Assembly (NCBI RefSeq): GCF_033546935.1
Contig: NZ_CP137854.1
Location: 4,588,001-4,652,000, forward strand
Origin: Xylophilus sp. GOD-11R
GTDB taxonomy: Bacteria > Pseudomonadota > Gammaproteobacteria > Burkholderiales > Burkholderiaceae_C
Direction: 5' to 3'
Length of the DNA: 64,000 nucleotides
In this document: positions 11,080 through 20,809 of the stretch, piece by piece
Layout: the number at the start of each line of letters is the position of its first letter
Position numbering within the stretch: position 1 is the first letter of the stretch
Program-made: the position numbers and the translations under genes
Notes under the pieces: generated by a model
Told to the model about the DNA's origin: nothing
The model's database searches: none
What the model saw: only the letters and a program-made list of their open reading frames with translations

Positions 11080-12276
11080 ATGCTGATCGACTTCTTCTTC
11101 ACCCTGCGTGCCGCCAAGCTGCCGGTGTCGGTCACCGAATACCTGGCGCTGCTCGAGGCGCTGCAGGCGGGCGTGGTGGGACCGGGTGTCGACGGCAGCG
11201 GCGAGGTCGGCACCACCGAAGACTTCTACCACCTTGCCCGCACCGTGCTGGTGAAGGACGAAAAGCACTTCGACCGCTTCGACCGCGCCTTCGCCGCCTA
11301 TTTCCAGGGCGTGGAAATGCTCACCGACAAGCTCGGCCAGATCCCCGAGGACTGGCTGCGCAAGATGCTCGAACGCGAGCTCACACCCGAGCAGAAGGCC
11401 GCCATCCAGAAGATGGGCTGGGACGAGCTGATGAAAACGCTCAAGGAGCGGCTCGACGAACAGAAAGGCCGCCACGAAGGCGGCAGCAAGTGGATCGGCA
11501 CCGGCGGCACCTCGCCCTTCGGCAACGGCGGCCACAATCCGCAGGGCATCCGCATCGGCGGCACCGGCGGCGGCCGCAGCGCGGTCAAGGTGTGGGAGCA
11601 GCGCGCCTACCGCGACTACGACGACACGCAGGAACTCGGCACCCGCAACATCAAGGTCGCGCTGCGCCGGTTGCGGCGCTTCGCCCGCCAGGGCGCGCCC
11701 GACCAGTTCGACCTGGAAGGCACCATCGCCAGCACTGCGGCCAATGCCGGCTGGCTCGACATCCGCATGCGGCCGGAGCGGCGCAACACCGTCAAGCTCC
11801 TGCTGCTGATGGACGTGGGCGGCAGCATGGACGACCACGTCGCGCGGGTCGAAGAACTGTTCTCGGCGGTGCGCACCGAGTTCAAGCACCTCGAATTCTT
11901 CTACTTCCACAACTGCGTCTACGACTTCGTCTGGAAACACAACCGGCGCCGTTTCACCGAGAAGGTCGACACCTGGGACCTGATGCGCCGCTACGGCCGC
12001 GACTACAAGCTGGTTTTCGTGGGCGACGCCACCATGAGCCCCTACGAGATCCTGCAGCCGGGCGGAAGTGTCGAATACCACAACGAGGAAGCCGGCGCCG
12101 AATGGCTGCAGCGTCTCACCCACGCGTTTCCCCACTACGCCTGGATCAACCCCGAGCCGCAGGGCGTGTGGGGCTACCGCCAAAGCATCGGACTCGTGCA
12201 ACAAATCATGTCTGCGCGCATGTACCCTTTGTCACTCAAAGGCCTCGAGGACGCCATGCGACTGCTGTCAAAATGA
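11080..12276 (+). CDS. VWA-domain protein (CoxE/MoxR-partner type)
   Basis: A 398-residue cytoplasmic protein with an N-terminal helical region and a C-terminal von Willebrand A domain. The metal-ion site is MDVGGSMDDH at about residues 244-253, a variant DxGxS form seen in CoxE-like proteins that work with MoxR ATPases. A Gly-rich linker (GGTSPFGNGGHNPQGIRIGG, about 144-165) separates the halves. The start at 11080 is preceded by a GGAGG ribosome binding site. It is probably the partner of the MoxR ATPase at 9557. It ends five bases before the tamA start. Confidence 0.88.
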   Translation: MLIDFFFTLRAAKLPVSVTEYLALLEALQAGVVGPGVDGSGEVGTTEDFYHLARTVLVKDEKHFDRFDRAFAAYFQGVEMLTDKLGQIPEDWLRKMLERELTPEQKAAIQKMGWDELMKTLKERLDEQKGRHEGGSKWIGTGGTSPFGNGGHNPQGIRIGGTGGGRSAVKVWEQRAYRDYDDTQELGTRNIKVALRRLRRFARQGAPDQFDLEGTIASTAANAGWLDIRMRPERRNTVKLLLLMDVGGSMDDHVARVEELFSAVRTEFKHLEFFYFHNCVYDFVWKHNRRRFTEKVDTWDLMRRYGRDYKLVFVGDATMSPYEILQPGGSVEYHNEEAGAEWLQRLTHAFPHYAWINPEPQGVWGYRQSIGLVQQIMSARMYPLSLKGLEDAMRLLSK

Positions 12277-12280
12277 GTCG

Positions 12281-14287
12281 ATGACCGGGCGCCAGCACCA
12301 ACTTATCCGACGACCTTCCACCTCTGCATCCGCTCGTACGCCGGCACCGTCGCCGGCGTTTTTACGACCAGCGCGCCTCACCCTTTGCGGGGTCGCCATC
12401 GCGCTGCTCGGCGGCTGCAGCCTGATGCCAGGCAAGAAGACCGCCGCCGAGACCGACGAGCCGCCGCCCGGCGACCGCGTGCTCTCCGCCGGCGAAGCCG
12501 CACAGGCCGCCGAGGCCAATGCGCGCAAGCCCGAAGGCCAACGCAAGCGCGAAGCCTTCACCCTCGACGTGCGCGCGCCCGACAAGATCCGCGACTACCT
12601 CAACCTCCACCTCGAGCTGCAGCGCTACCGGCAGCTCGACGACCTCAACGGCCAGGAGCTTTCCCGGCTGCTGGGCGCGGCCGAAGGCAACGCGCGCGAC
12701 CTGCTCGGCACGCTCGGTTACTTCGCGCCGCGCATCAGCGTGGAGCTGCGCGAAACCCCCGAGGGCAAGCGCGCGCCGCGCGAGGTCATCGTGGCGGTCG
12801 ACCCCGGTGCGCAGACCCACATCGACGGCGTCGACATCAACTTCGCCGGCGACATCACGCAGAACCCCGCCGCCGCACGCCAGCGCCGCGAAGTCACCGA
12901 AAGCTGGGGCCTGCGCGAGGGCCAGCCCTTCACCCAGGACGCCTGGGACGGCTCCAAGACCGCCGGCCTGCGCCGCATCACCGCCCAGCGCTATCCCACC
13001 GCCAGCGTGTCGGCCAGCCGCGCCGACGTGAATGCCGATACCGACAAGGCCAAGCTCGCCGTCACCTACGACTCCGGCCCCGCCTACCGCTTCGGTCCGA
13101 TCCAGGTGCGCGGCGCCGAACGCTATCCACCCGAGATCGCCCAGCGCATGGCCCTGCTGCCCATTGGTGGCGAATACGACCAGGCCAAGCTGCTGGCCGC
13201 GCAACAGCGGCTGGCGGCCACTGGCTACTACGACTCGGTGTTCCTCACGCTCGACACCGACGCCGGCACGCCCGAGGCCGCGCCGGTCGTCGCCCAGGTG
13301 CGTGACGCGCGTTTTCAGAAGGTGGTCTTCGGCGTGGGCGTCAGCACCGACAGCGGCCCGCGGCTTTCCATCGACCACATCCACAACCAGCTGCCGCTGA
13401 TCGGCTGGCGGGCGGTGTCGCGCCTCTCCATCGACCAGAAGACCAAGCTGCTCAGCAGCGAGCAGAGTTCGCTGCCCGACGAGGACCTGTGGCGCTGGGT
13501 CACCTCCGAGCGGCTGCAGCGCGAAATCACCGGCGACTACCAGGTCAACAGCGGCCGGCTGCGTGGCGGCCGGGCCAAGAGCACCGACCACATCGACCGC
13601 GGCTATTTCCTGCAGTACGACTACGCCACGACCACCACTTCCGGCGTCGACGCACCGCCTTCGGCCGCCGCCTTCAGCCTGCCCTGGAACTGGACCGGCC
13701 GCTATTTCGACAACCCCACCGCGCCCACGCGCGGCTGGGGCGTGTCGGTGGAAGCCGGCCCCGGCATGACCCTGCTCGGCGACCGGGCGCCCTTCTTCCG
13801 CACCTATGCGCGCAGCCTGGGCTTCGTGCCCTTCGGCACGGTGCAGGCCGACGGCGGCGGCGAAGCCCGGCGCGGCCGCCTGCAGTTGCGGGCCGAGGCC
13901 GGCGCGGTCAATGTGCGCGACAGCGCGCAGGTGCCCGCGACGCTGCTGTTCCTCACCGGTGGCGACGCCACGGTGCGCGGCTACAGCTATCGCCAGATCG
14001 GTGCGCGCACCGTCGGCGACCAGATCTTCGCTGGCAACTACATGGCGGTCGGCAGCGTCGAATGGCAACGGCCCATCGTCTGGAACGGCGAGATGACCGA
14101 ATTCGAGAGCGCGCTCTTCGTCGATGCCGGCGCGGTGGCCGACGAGGTCCGCGACATGCGCGCCAAGGTCGGCGTGGGTGCCGGCGTGCGCTGGCGCAGC
14201 CCGGTCGGGCCGCTGCAGGCCGACGTGGCCTACGGGGTCGACCCCGGCAAGATCCGGCTGCATCTGCGGCTGGGATTCACCTTCTGA
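12281..14287 (+). CDS. tamA: Outer-membrane assembly protein TamA (BamA/Omp85 family)
   Basis: A 668-residue Omp85-family protein. N-terminal POTRA domains cover about residues 90-340, and a 16-strand barrel domain follows, ending in LHLRLGFTF with the usual terminal Phe. TamA in the outer membrane works with inner-membrane TamB in autotransporter insertion and lipid transport. The N-terminus is atypical: a roughly 30-residue Arg/Pro/Ser-rich stretch precedes the hydrophobic segment, which ends in a lipobox-like LLGGCS, suggesting a lipidated or unusually long signal. I chose the start at 12281, five bases after the VWA stop; no other start gives a better signal. Its stop overlaps the tamB start (ATGA). 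Confidence 0.9.
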   Translation: MTGRQHQLIRRPSTSASARTPAPSPAFLRPARLTLCGVAIALLGGCSLMPGKKTAAETDEPPPGDRVLSAGEAAQAAEANARKPEGQRKREAFTLDVRAPDKIRDYLNLHLELQRYRQLDDLNGQELSRLLGAAEGNARDLLGTLGYFAPRISVELRETPEGKRAPREVIVAVDPGAQTHIDGVDINFAGDITQNPAAARQRREVTESWGLREGQPFTQDAWDGSKTAGLRRITAQRYPTASVSASRADVNADTDKAKLAVTYDSGPAYRFGPIQVRGAERYPPEIAQRMALLPIGGEYDQAKLLAAQQRLAATGYYDSVFLTLDTDAGTPEAAPVVAQVRDARFQKVVFGVGVSTDSGPRLSIDHIHNQLPLIGWRAVSRLSIDQKTKLLSSEQSSLPDEDLWRWVTSERLQREITGDYQVNSGRLRGGRAKSTDHIDRGYFLQYDYATTTTSGVDAPPSAAAFSLPWNWTGRYFDNPTAPTRGWGVSVEAGPGMTLLGDRAPFFRTYARSLGFVPFGTVQADGGGEARRGRLQLRAEAGAVNVRDSAQVPATLLFLTGGDATVRGYSYRQIGARTVGDQIFAGNYMAVGSVEWQRPIVWNGEMTEFESALFVDAGAVADEVRDMRAKVGVGAGVRWRSPVGPLQADVAYGVDPGKIRLHLRLGFTF

Positions 14288-17200
14288 TGGCGCCCATGGC
14301 CGATTCCCAAGACACCTCCGCCACGCCGAACGAACCGGGCCCGTCGAGCCCGCCCATCCGGCCGCGCCGTCGACCGCTGCGCTGGATCACCGGCATTCTT
14401 CTGGCTCTGGTGCTGGTCGTGGTGGCGCTGGTCGCTGCCGGCTGGATCTGGGCCGGCGGCGACCGCTCGCTCGCCACCGCCCTCACCCGCGCCGCCGCCT
14501 ACATGCCCGAGGGCCAGACGCTCGAGAGCCGCGACGTCACCGGCTCGCTGCGCACCGGCGGCCACATCGGCTTTCTGCGCTGGAACAGCCCCACGCTGAC
14601 GGTGGAGGTGCAGGACGCCACCATCGCCTGGCAGCTCGCGCCGCTGCTGCGGCGGCAGGTGTCGCTCGGCGAAGTGCATGTGAAGAGCGTCGCGGTGGAG
14701 CGCCACGGCGAGCCCGACAAGACGCCCACCGAACCGCTGCAGGAACTCACCCTGCCGGTCGACATCGACCTGCCCTTTCGCGTCGACACCATCCGCTGGG
14801 CCGGCCCGCCCGAGGTGCTGGTGCAGAACCTCGCCGGCCGCTTCCGTTACCAGGACGGCCGACACCAGCTCGCCATCGACGGCGTCGACGTGATGGACGG
14901 GCACTACAGCCTCGAAGCCAGCCTGCAGGGCGCCGCGCCCATGGCGCTGGAAGCGTTGCTGCAAGGCCGGGTACAGGCACCCATGCCCGAAGGCATCGAA
15001 CCGCTCACGGTGGGCACCGGCGTGCATGCCGGCGGCACGCTGTCGGGCACCGACGCGCGGCTGCAGGTGGCCGCCGCGGTGCGTCCGGCCGACGGCTCGG
15101 CCCTGCGCGCCGACGTGCTCGCCCAGGTCGCGCCCTGGCTGCCGCAACCCCTGCTCAGCGCCCACGCCGACCTGAACCAGCTCGACCTCGCCCGGCTCTC
15201 GCCCAAGGCGCCGGCCACGCTGCTCGGCGGCAGCGTCGACGCCGGACCGGTCGGCGCCGGCTGGCAGGTCAAGGGCTCGCTGCGCAACGACGCGCCGGGC
15301 CCCTGGGACCAGGGCAAGCTGCCGGTGCAGCAGGCCGACGTGGCTGCCACCCAGGGTGCCAACGGCGTCTGGACCATCGAGCAGGCAGTCGTCCGCGCGG
15401 GCGGCGGAGAAATCACCGCCCAAGGCCGCTACGGCCCGCCACCCGCGACGGTCGCCGAAGGCACGACCGCAACGCCGGCGCCGTGGGAAGTGGTCGCCAC
15501 GCTCGCCGGCATCCAGCCCGGCGCGCTGCACACCGCGCTCGTCGGCCCCACGCTGTCGGGCAAGGCGCAGGCCAGCCAGCAGGGCGAAGCGCTCGACTTC
15601 GACGTCGCCATCACCGGTGCCGGCACCGGCCCCTCGCGCAAGGGCTCGGCCAGCGCGCTGCAGGCGCTGGGCCTGCAATCCGTGGCCGCCGTCGGCCGCT
15701 GGTCCGGCGGCGTGCTCGACCTGCGCCAGTTCAAGCTGCGCGCCAACGACGCCAGCGCCGACGGCGTGGCCCAGGTGCGGCCGGCCGACCGTGCCGGCAA
15801 GGGCAAGATCACCGCGTCGGTGCCCGGCGCGCAGCTCTCGCTCGACGGCGACATGGCACCCACCAGCGGCGCAGGAAAACTGCAGCTCGCGCTGGCCAAT
15901 GCCGGCACGCTGCAACGCTGGATCGAGAACATTCCCGGCCTGCGCAGCGCCCTCGGCGGCATCACGCTCGACGGCTCGGCCCGCCTCGACGCCCAATGGC
16001 GCGGCGGCTGGGAAAGCGCGCTCAAGCGCTGGCAGCAGGGCGGCACTTCCGGCGCCGACCTCAATCTGCAGGCCACGCTGGCATCGCCCCGGCTCGACAT
16101 CGGCCTGCCGGCGTCCAGCACCGCACCGGCGGCCACGCCGACATCCGCTCCGGCATCCAGGACAGGCGCCAGGTCGTCGACTGCCGCCGTCCCGGCCGCC
16201 ATCTCGTCGCCGGCCGAAGCCCCCCGCAGCGCGCCGTCGAGCCGCCGCGCCACCACCGTCGCCCTGCGCGACTTCCGAGCCGAGCTCACCGGCTCGCTGG
16301 CACAGGCCAACCTGTCGCTGCAGGGTTCGGCCAGCACCGGCGCCCAGACCGCGAAGCTGAACACCCGCGCCAGCGGCGGCGTCGACGGCCCCGGCCGCTG
16401 GCGCGCGGCCATCGCCCAATTACAGCTGGAAGCCGCCGACCGCAGCCTGCCCGGCCCCTGGAAGATCGACCTCGACGCGCCGCTGTCCGTGCAGATCCGC
16501 CAGACCGCCACCAGCCTGTCGGTCGAAACTTCCGGCAGCAGCGCCAGCCTCTCCGGCCCGGCGCCGGGCAAGGTCGGCATCGTCTGGCAGCCGATCAACC
16601 TGCAGACCAGCGGATCGGGCGCCGCCGCCCAGATGCGGCTGCGTTCGCAGGGCCAGCTCAAGGGCCTGCCGATGGCCTGGGCGCAGGCGCTCTCGGCCGC
16701 CGCCAAGGACGCGATTGCGCAGTCCGGTTTCGCCGGTGATCTCGTGTTCGACGGCACCTGGGACATCGACGCCGGCGACACTCTGCGCGCCCGCGCCAGC
16801 CTGTCGCGCGTCTCCGGCGACATCCGCGTGCAGGAACCTGGCAGCACCGCCACGCCGGCGGTCATCGCCACCAGCGGCACCGGCGCCGGTGTCGACGGCG
16901 CCAAGGCTTCTGCCGGCGCGGCCGGCAACGTGCCGACCATCTCCGCCGGCGTCATCGCCGCACGCGTCGAAGTGGCGGCGGACGGCAACGACGTGCGCGC
17001 CGACGTGCTCTGGGACAGCGCCCGTGCCGGCGTCGTCAAGGCCAGCGCCACCACCCGCCTCACCCGGGGCGCCGAGGGCTGGAGCTGGGCCGAAGACGCG
17101 CCCATCGGCGGCAGCGTCGACGCCAGCCTGCCGCAGGTCGGCGCCTGGTCGGTGCTCGCGCCGCCGGGCTGGCGGGTGCAGGGCAGCTTCGAAGCCAAGG

Positions 17201-18483
17201 CGCAGCTGTCGGGCACCCGCACCGCACCGCGCTGGTCGGGCACGCTCGACGCCAACGGCCTGGCGGTGCGCTCGGTGGTCGACGGCATCGACCTGCACGA
17301 CGGACGTCTGCGCACCCGGCTCGAGGGCGATCACCTCGACATCACCGAATTCAGCCTGCGCGGCGGCACCGGCCCCGGCACCCGCATCGCCGGCCTCGCC
17401 GGCAGCCGCGCCACCGCCGGCGCGGTCGCCAACGCCGACGGCGGCACGCTGCGGGGCAGCGGCAGCCTGTCGTGGGCCGACGGTATCCGCATGAACGTCG
17501 AGACCCGGCTCGAGGCGCTGCGGGTATCGGTACGCACCGACCGGCAGGTGACGCTGTCCGGCACGCTGCAGGCCAAACTCGGCCAGGACGGCCAACTGGT
17601 GCTGCGCGGCAACCTGCGCACCGACCGCGCCGTCATCCTGCTGCCCGACGACAGCGCGCCCACCCTGGGCGCCGACGTCTTCGTGCATTCGGCCGCCCTC
17701 GACCGCGAAGCCGCCGCCAAGGCCGAAAAGGCCGGCGCGGCGCCGACCAGCGTCGGCACCGCCAAACCGCCTGACATCGTCGTGGTGTTCAACCTCGGCA
17801 ACGACTTCGCGGTGCAGGGCAAGGGCATCACCACCCGGCTGACCGGCGAGCTGGAGATCCGCAGCACCGCCGGCCTGAACGTGCCGCCGCGGGTCACCGG
17901 CGAGATCCGCACGGTTTCCGGCCAGTACCGCGCCTACAGCCAGCAGCTCGACATCGAGTCCGGCGTAGCGAGCTTCAGCGGCGCCTACGACAACCCCGCG
18001 CTCAACATCCTGGCGATCCGGCCCAACATCACGGTGCGCGCCGGCGTGCAGGTCACCGGCACCGCGCAGGCGCCCCGCGTGCGGCTGTACTCCGAGTCCG
18101 GCCTGACCGACGCCGAGATCCTGTCGTGGGTGGTGCTCGGCCGCAGCACCGCCAACGGCGGCGCCGAGGCCGCGCTGCTGCAGCAGGCCGCGCTGGCGCT
18201 GCTGTCGGGCGACAAGGGCAGCTCGGGCGGCGTCGCCAAGAAGCTCGGCCTCGACGAGATCGGCTTCAAGGGACCGGGCTCCGGCAACAACGCCAGCGCC
18301 GCCGCGCTCACCTTCGGCAAGCGGCTGTCGCAGAACCTCTACGTCACCTACGAGGCCGGCCTGTCGGGCGCCGTCGGATCGCTCTACATCTTCTACGACC
18401 TGACCCGCCGGCTCACGCTGCGCGGCCAGGCCGGCAGCACCAAGAACGGGCTCGACCTGATCTACACGCTGATGTTCAACTGA
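14287..18483 (+). CDS. tamB: Inner-membrane translocation/assembly protein TamB
   Basis: A 1,398-residue protein with one N-terminal membrane helix (about residues 35-57, ILLALVLVVVALVAAGWIWA) and a very long beta-rich periplasmic part. It ends in the conserved TamB/DUF490 domain (DLIYTLMFN terminus), matching the AsmA-like family that bridges the envelope and partners TamA. Its ATG overlaps the tamA stop, so translation is coupled; a second ATG three codons later is an alternative start. A low-complexity Ala/Pro/Ser insertion lies near residues 605-655. The last 22 bases overlap the convergent SRAP gene. Confidence 0.92.
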   Translation: MAPMADSQDTSATPNEPGPSSPPIRPRRRPLRWITGILLALVLVVVALVAAGWIWAGGDRSLATALTRAAAYMPEGQTLESRDVTGSLRTGGHIGFLRWNSPTLTVEVQDATIAWQLAPLLRRQVSLGEVHVKSVAVERHGEPDKTPTEPLQELTLPVDIDLPFRVDTIRWAGPPEVLVQNLAGRFRYQDGRHQLAIDGVDVMDGHYSLEASLQGAAPMALEALLQGRVQAPMPEGIEPLTVGTGVHAGGTLSGTDARLQVAAAVRPADGSALRADVLAQVAPWLPQPLLSAHADLNQLDLARLSPKAPATLLGGSVDAGPVGAGWQVKGSLRNDAPGPWDQGKLPVQQADVAATQGANGVWTIEQAVVRAGGGEITAQGRYGPPPATVAEGTTATPAPWEVVATLAGIQPGALHTALVGPTLSGKAQASQQGEALDFDVAITGAGTGPSRKGSASALQALGLQSVAAVGRWSGGVLDLRQFKLRANDASADGVAQVRPADRAGKGKITASVPGAQLSLDGDMAPTSGAGKLQLALANAGTLQRWIENIPGLRSALGGITLDGSARLDAQWRGGWESALKRWQQGGTSGADLNLQATLASPRLDIGLPASSTAPAATPTSAPASRTGARSSTAAVPAAISSPAEAPRSAPSSRRATTVALRDFRAELTGSLAQANLSLQGSASTGAQTAKLNTRASGGVDGPGRWRAAIAQLQLEAADRSLPGPWKIDLDAPLSVQIRQTATSLSVETSGSSASLSGPAPGKVGIVWQPINLQTSGSGAAAQMRLRSQGQLKGLPMAWAQALSAAAKDAIAQSGFAGDLVFDGTWDIDAGDTLRARASLSRVSGDIRVQEPGSTATPAVIATSGTGAGVDGAKASAGAAGNVPTISAGVIAARVEVAADGNDVRADVLWDSARAGVVKASATTRLTRGAEGWSWAEDAPIGGSVDASLPQVGAWSVLAPPGWRVQGSFEAKAQLSGTRTAPRWSGTLDANGLAVRSVVDGIDLHDGRLRTRLEGDHLDITEFSLRGGTGPGTRIAGLAGSRATAGAVANADGGTLRGSGSLSWADGIRMNVETRLEALRVSVRTDRQVTLSGTLQAKLGQDGQLVLRGNLRTDRAVILLPDDSAPTLGADVFVHSAALDREAAAKAEKAGAAPTSVGTAKPPDIVVVFNLGNDFAVQGKGITTRLTGELEIRSTAGLNVPPRVTGEIRTVSGQYRAYSQQLDIESGVASFSGAYDNPALNILAIRPNITVRAGVQVTGTAQAPRVRLYSESGLTDAEILSWVVLGRSTANGGAEAALLQQAALALLSGDKGSSGGVAKKLGLDEIGFKGPGSGNNASAAALTFGKRLSQNLYVTYEAGLSGAVGSLYIFYDLTRRLTLRGQAGSTKNGLDLIYTLMFN

Positions 18484-19166
18484 GCCGCCGGTCCGGCCGG
18501 CCGGGCCTCGGCCACCAGCCGGTCGGCCGGGAACATGCGCATGAAGTCCATCGACTTTTCCACCGGCGCGTCCAGCCAGGCGTCGTAGAGGCCGCGCGGC
18601 AGGATCGCCACCATGCGCTTGTCCTGCGCGTCCGGCCCCAGTCTCGGATCGGGCCGGTGCAGTTCGCGGAAGATCGGATGGGCGTCGGCGTTGAGGGTCA
18701 GCATGGTGAAGCTGAAGGCCGTGCGACCATCGGCCGTGCGCCGCTGCTCGTAGAGCCCGGCGATGCCCATCGGCTCGCCGTCGGCCCGGCCGATGCGCGT
18801 GGGCACCGACCTGCCGCTGCGCCAGTCGGGCTCGTAGATGGCCACCGCCGGCACGATGCAGTGTTGCGCCCGCCTCCAGGCGTCACGAAAGGCCGGCTTC
18901 TGCGCGACGGTTTCGGAGCGTGCGTTGTAGGTGCGGCGCGAAAGCGTTTCGTCCTTCGCCCAGGCCGGCACGAGGCCGAAATTACCCAGGTCCACCTGCA
19001 GCGCGGGCACCGCCTCGTCGCCCGCGTCGTGACCGGGCGGCCGCCGCAGGAAAGGGCCGATGTAGCCGGGCCACATGTCCGGCGCGTCCCAGGCGTCGGG
19101 AATGGCGGCGGAGGGATAGGCCGACTGCAACAGCTTGCGCAGCGGCGCTTCGTAGTGACTGCACAT
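18462..19166 (-). CDS. SOS response-associated peptidase (SRAP/YedK)
   Basis: A 234-residue SRAP-domain protein. The catalytic Cys2 (MCSHYEAP), exposed after Met removal, is present. So are the NARSE motif at about residues 81-85 and the later FRELHRPDPRLG segment carrying the conserved His. Proteins of this family (YedK, human HMCES) form a covalent thiazolidine link with abasic sites in single-stranded DNA and protect them. The gene is complete and monocistronic. Its 3' end overlaps the 3' end of tamB by 22 bases on the opposite strand, so the C-terminal codons of both proteins are constrained. Confidence 0.9.
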   Translation of the reverse strand: MCSHYEAPLRKLLQSAYPSAAIPDAWDAPDMWPGYIGPFLRRPPGHDAGDEAVPALQVDLGNFGLVPAWAKDETLSRRTYNARSETVAQKPAFRDAWRRAQHCIVPAVAIYEPDWRSGRSVPTRIGRADGEPMGIAGLYEQRRTADGRTAFSFTMLTLNADAHPIFRELHRPDPRLGPDAQDKRMVAILPRGLYDAWLDAPVEKSMDFMRMFPADRLVAEARPAGPAAQLNISV

Positions 19167-19270
19167 GGGCGAGATTCTTGCCCATGCGGCATCGCGCGCA
19201 CATCGGGCGCTTCGCCACCATGCCGTCGTGCGACGACGGATCGATACGGACGCCGAGCGCTACACCGCTC

Positions 19271-19564
19271 TCAAACGGCCGGTGCGACGGCCGCAGCGGC
19301 GACCGGCTGGCGCGTGGCGATGTGGAGTCCGCCCAGCACCACCGCCGCGCCGACGACCGCTGCCAGGAAGGCGCCGATCTCCTCGCGGCCCCACAGGCTG
19401 AGCGCCTGGCCCGCGAAGCTCGCGGCCAGCGCACCGGCCACGCCCACGGCACACAGCGCGATCAACCCCTTCATGCCGGGCAGGCGCTTCACCGGCGAAA
19501 AGCCGTTCATCAGGATGCCCGCGATCACGCCGGCAAAAATGGTCCAGAACAGTCCGATGGTCAT
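19271..19564 (-). CDS. Small membrane protein, GlsB/YeaQ-like
   Basis: A 97-residue, very hydrophobic protein with three predicted membrane helices (about residues 3-20, 32-50 and 62-83) and a short Ala/Pro-rich tail. The pattern of three glycine-rich helices recalls the GlsB/YeaQ/YmgE (transglycosylase-associated) family, but the family motif is not convincing. I call it a small membrane protein with that resemblance. A GAGGAGAT ribosome binding site lies before the ATG. The 196 bases between its start and the tRNA gene hold no further gene that I can see. Confidence 0.6.
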   Translation of the reverse strand: MTIGLFWTIFAGVIAGILMNGFSPVKRLPGMKGLIALCAVGVAGALAASFAGQALSLWGREEIGAFLAAVVGAAVVLGGLHIATRQPVAAAAVAPAV

Positions 19565-19760
19565 GAAAATCTCCTCGAAGCCTCAACGCGGCCGGCGCCG
19601 CGGTGACAGCCACCGTGGAGCTTTCGAGCGTGGCCCTGTTCGGCTGGATAGATATAGAGGTTTACGCGCGGATCCCGGCGTTTCGCCATCGGTGCGACCG
19701 GCGCGTAGGACGACTCGAAAGTGCGTCGCCGCCGCCTCTACAATCGCCGCTCGCTCTTTG

Positions 19761-19835
19761 CTCTTCGTAGTTCAATGGATAGAACGAGTGCCTCCTAAGC
19801 GCTAGATACAGGTTCGATTCCTGTCGAAGGGACCA
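19761..19835 (+). tRNA. tRNA-Arg, anticodon CCU
   Basis: A complete cloverleaf can be folded. The acceptor strands are CTCTTCG (19761-19767) and CGAAGGG (19825-19831). The D arm is GTTC-AATGGATA-GAAC, the anticodon loop CTCCTAA gives anticodon CCT, and the T arm is ACAGG-TTCGATT-CCTGT. The discriminator base A is followed by an encoded CCA. It reads AGG codons. No integrase or attachment-site duplication is visible next to it. Confidence 0.95.
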
Positions 19836-19876
19836 GACTCCCCGCAGCTTTGCCGCCACGGCGGCGCAGGCCACCG

Positions 19877-20803
19877 ATGACGCTTCCCCCCGTGCTCGTA
19901 ATCGGAGCCACCGGCTTCGTCGGCCGCCACCTGGTGGCCGCCCTCGCCGCCGATGGCCGCGAGGTGATCGCCGCCTCGCGCAACGCCCCCCGCGCCCGCC
20001 GCCTGCTCGGGCCTTCGATCCGCGTCGTCGAAGACCTCGCCACCTTGCCCGCCGACACGGTCCTCGACGCGGTCGTCAACCTGGCCGGCGCGCCGGTCAT
20101 CGGCCCGCCCTGGACCGCGTCGCGCCGCCGCACCCTGCTCGACAGCCGCCTCGGCCCGGCCCGCTCGGCGATGCGGCTCATGGAGCGCCTGTCGACCAGA
20201 CCCCGGGTGCTGCTGGCCGCCTCGGCCGTGGGCTTCTATGGCGCGGCGTCCGGCGACTCCTTCGAGGAACACGACGAATCCTCGCCGCCCCGGCCGGGCC
20301 AGTTCCAGTCCGACCTCTGCGCCGCCGTCGAGCAGGAAGCGGTACGCGCCGAAGCGCTCGGCGTGCGGGTGGTTCGCCCGCGTTTCGGCGTGGTGCTGGG
20401 GCGCGACGGCGGTGCCTATCCGATGCAGGTGCCGGCCGCGCGCTTCGGCCTGGGCGCCGTGCTGGGAACCGGTCGGCAGGCCGCGCCGTGGGTGCATATC
20501 GACGACGTCGTGGGGCTGCTGCGTGTGGCGCTGCAGGACGATCGCCTGCACGGCCCGGTCAACGTGGTGGCGCCGGAAGTGCCGACGCAGGCCGCTTTCG
20601 TGCGCACGCTCGCCGCGTCCTTCGACCGCCAGGTGCGGCTGCGCCTGCCGGCCGCGCCGATCCGCCTGCTGGTCGGCGAGATGGCCAGCCTGCTGCTCGA
20701 CGGGCAGAACGTGCTGCCCCGGGCCGCGCTCGCCGCGGGTTATGCGTTTCGCTTTGCCCGGCTGGAGCCCGCCTTGCGCGACCTGGCCCGGCCGACGCGC
20801 TGA
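19877..20803 (+). CDS. TIGR01777-family NAD(P)-binding epimerase-like protein
   Basis: A 308-residue extended-SDR protein. It has an N-terminal dinucleotide fold (VLVIGATGFVGRHLVAAL), then VVNLAGAPV at about residues 71-79. The diagnostic TIGR01777 segment GPARSAMRLMERL is followed by SAVGFYG and VRPRFGVVLGRDGGAYP, and the C-terminus is a DUF1731-like region. E. coli YfcH is the best-known relative; the reaction is not established. I chose the start at 19877, 41 bases after the tRNA; an upstream in-frame ATG at 19850 would add an Arg/Pro-rich stretch. It is convergent with the LysR gene at 20810. Confidence 0.85.
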   Translation: MTLPPVLVIGATGFVGRHLVAALAADGREVIAASRNAPRARRLLGPSIRVVEDLATLPADTVLDAVVNLAGAPVIGPPWTASRRRTLLDSRLGPARSAMRLMERLSTRPRVLLAASAVGFYGAASGDSFEEHDESSPPRPGQFQSDLCAAVEQEAVRAEALGVRVVRPRFGVVLGRDGGAYPMQVPAARFGLGAVLGTGRQAAPWVHIDDVVGLLRVALQDDRLHGPVNVVAPEVPTQAAFVRTLAASFDRQVRLRLPAAPIRLLVGEMASLLLDGQNVLPRAALAAGYAFRFARLEPALRDLARPTR

Positions 20804-20809
20804 GCCGAC

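Noticed and set aside
12068..12280. Upstream extension of tamA into the VWA gene
   Set aside because: The in-frame ATG at 12068 lies inside the VWA coding region; the ATG at 12281 directly follows the VWA stop.
19761..19876. Integration site of a genomic island at the tRNA-Arg gene
   Set aside because: No integrase gene or duplicated tRNA 3' end is present nearby; the flanking genes look like core genome.
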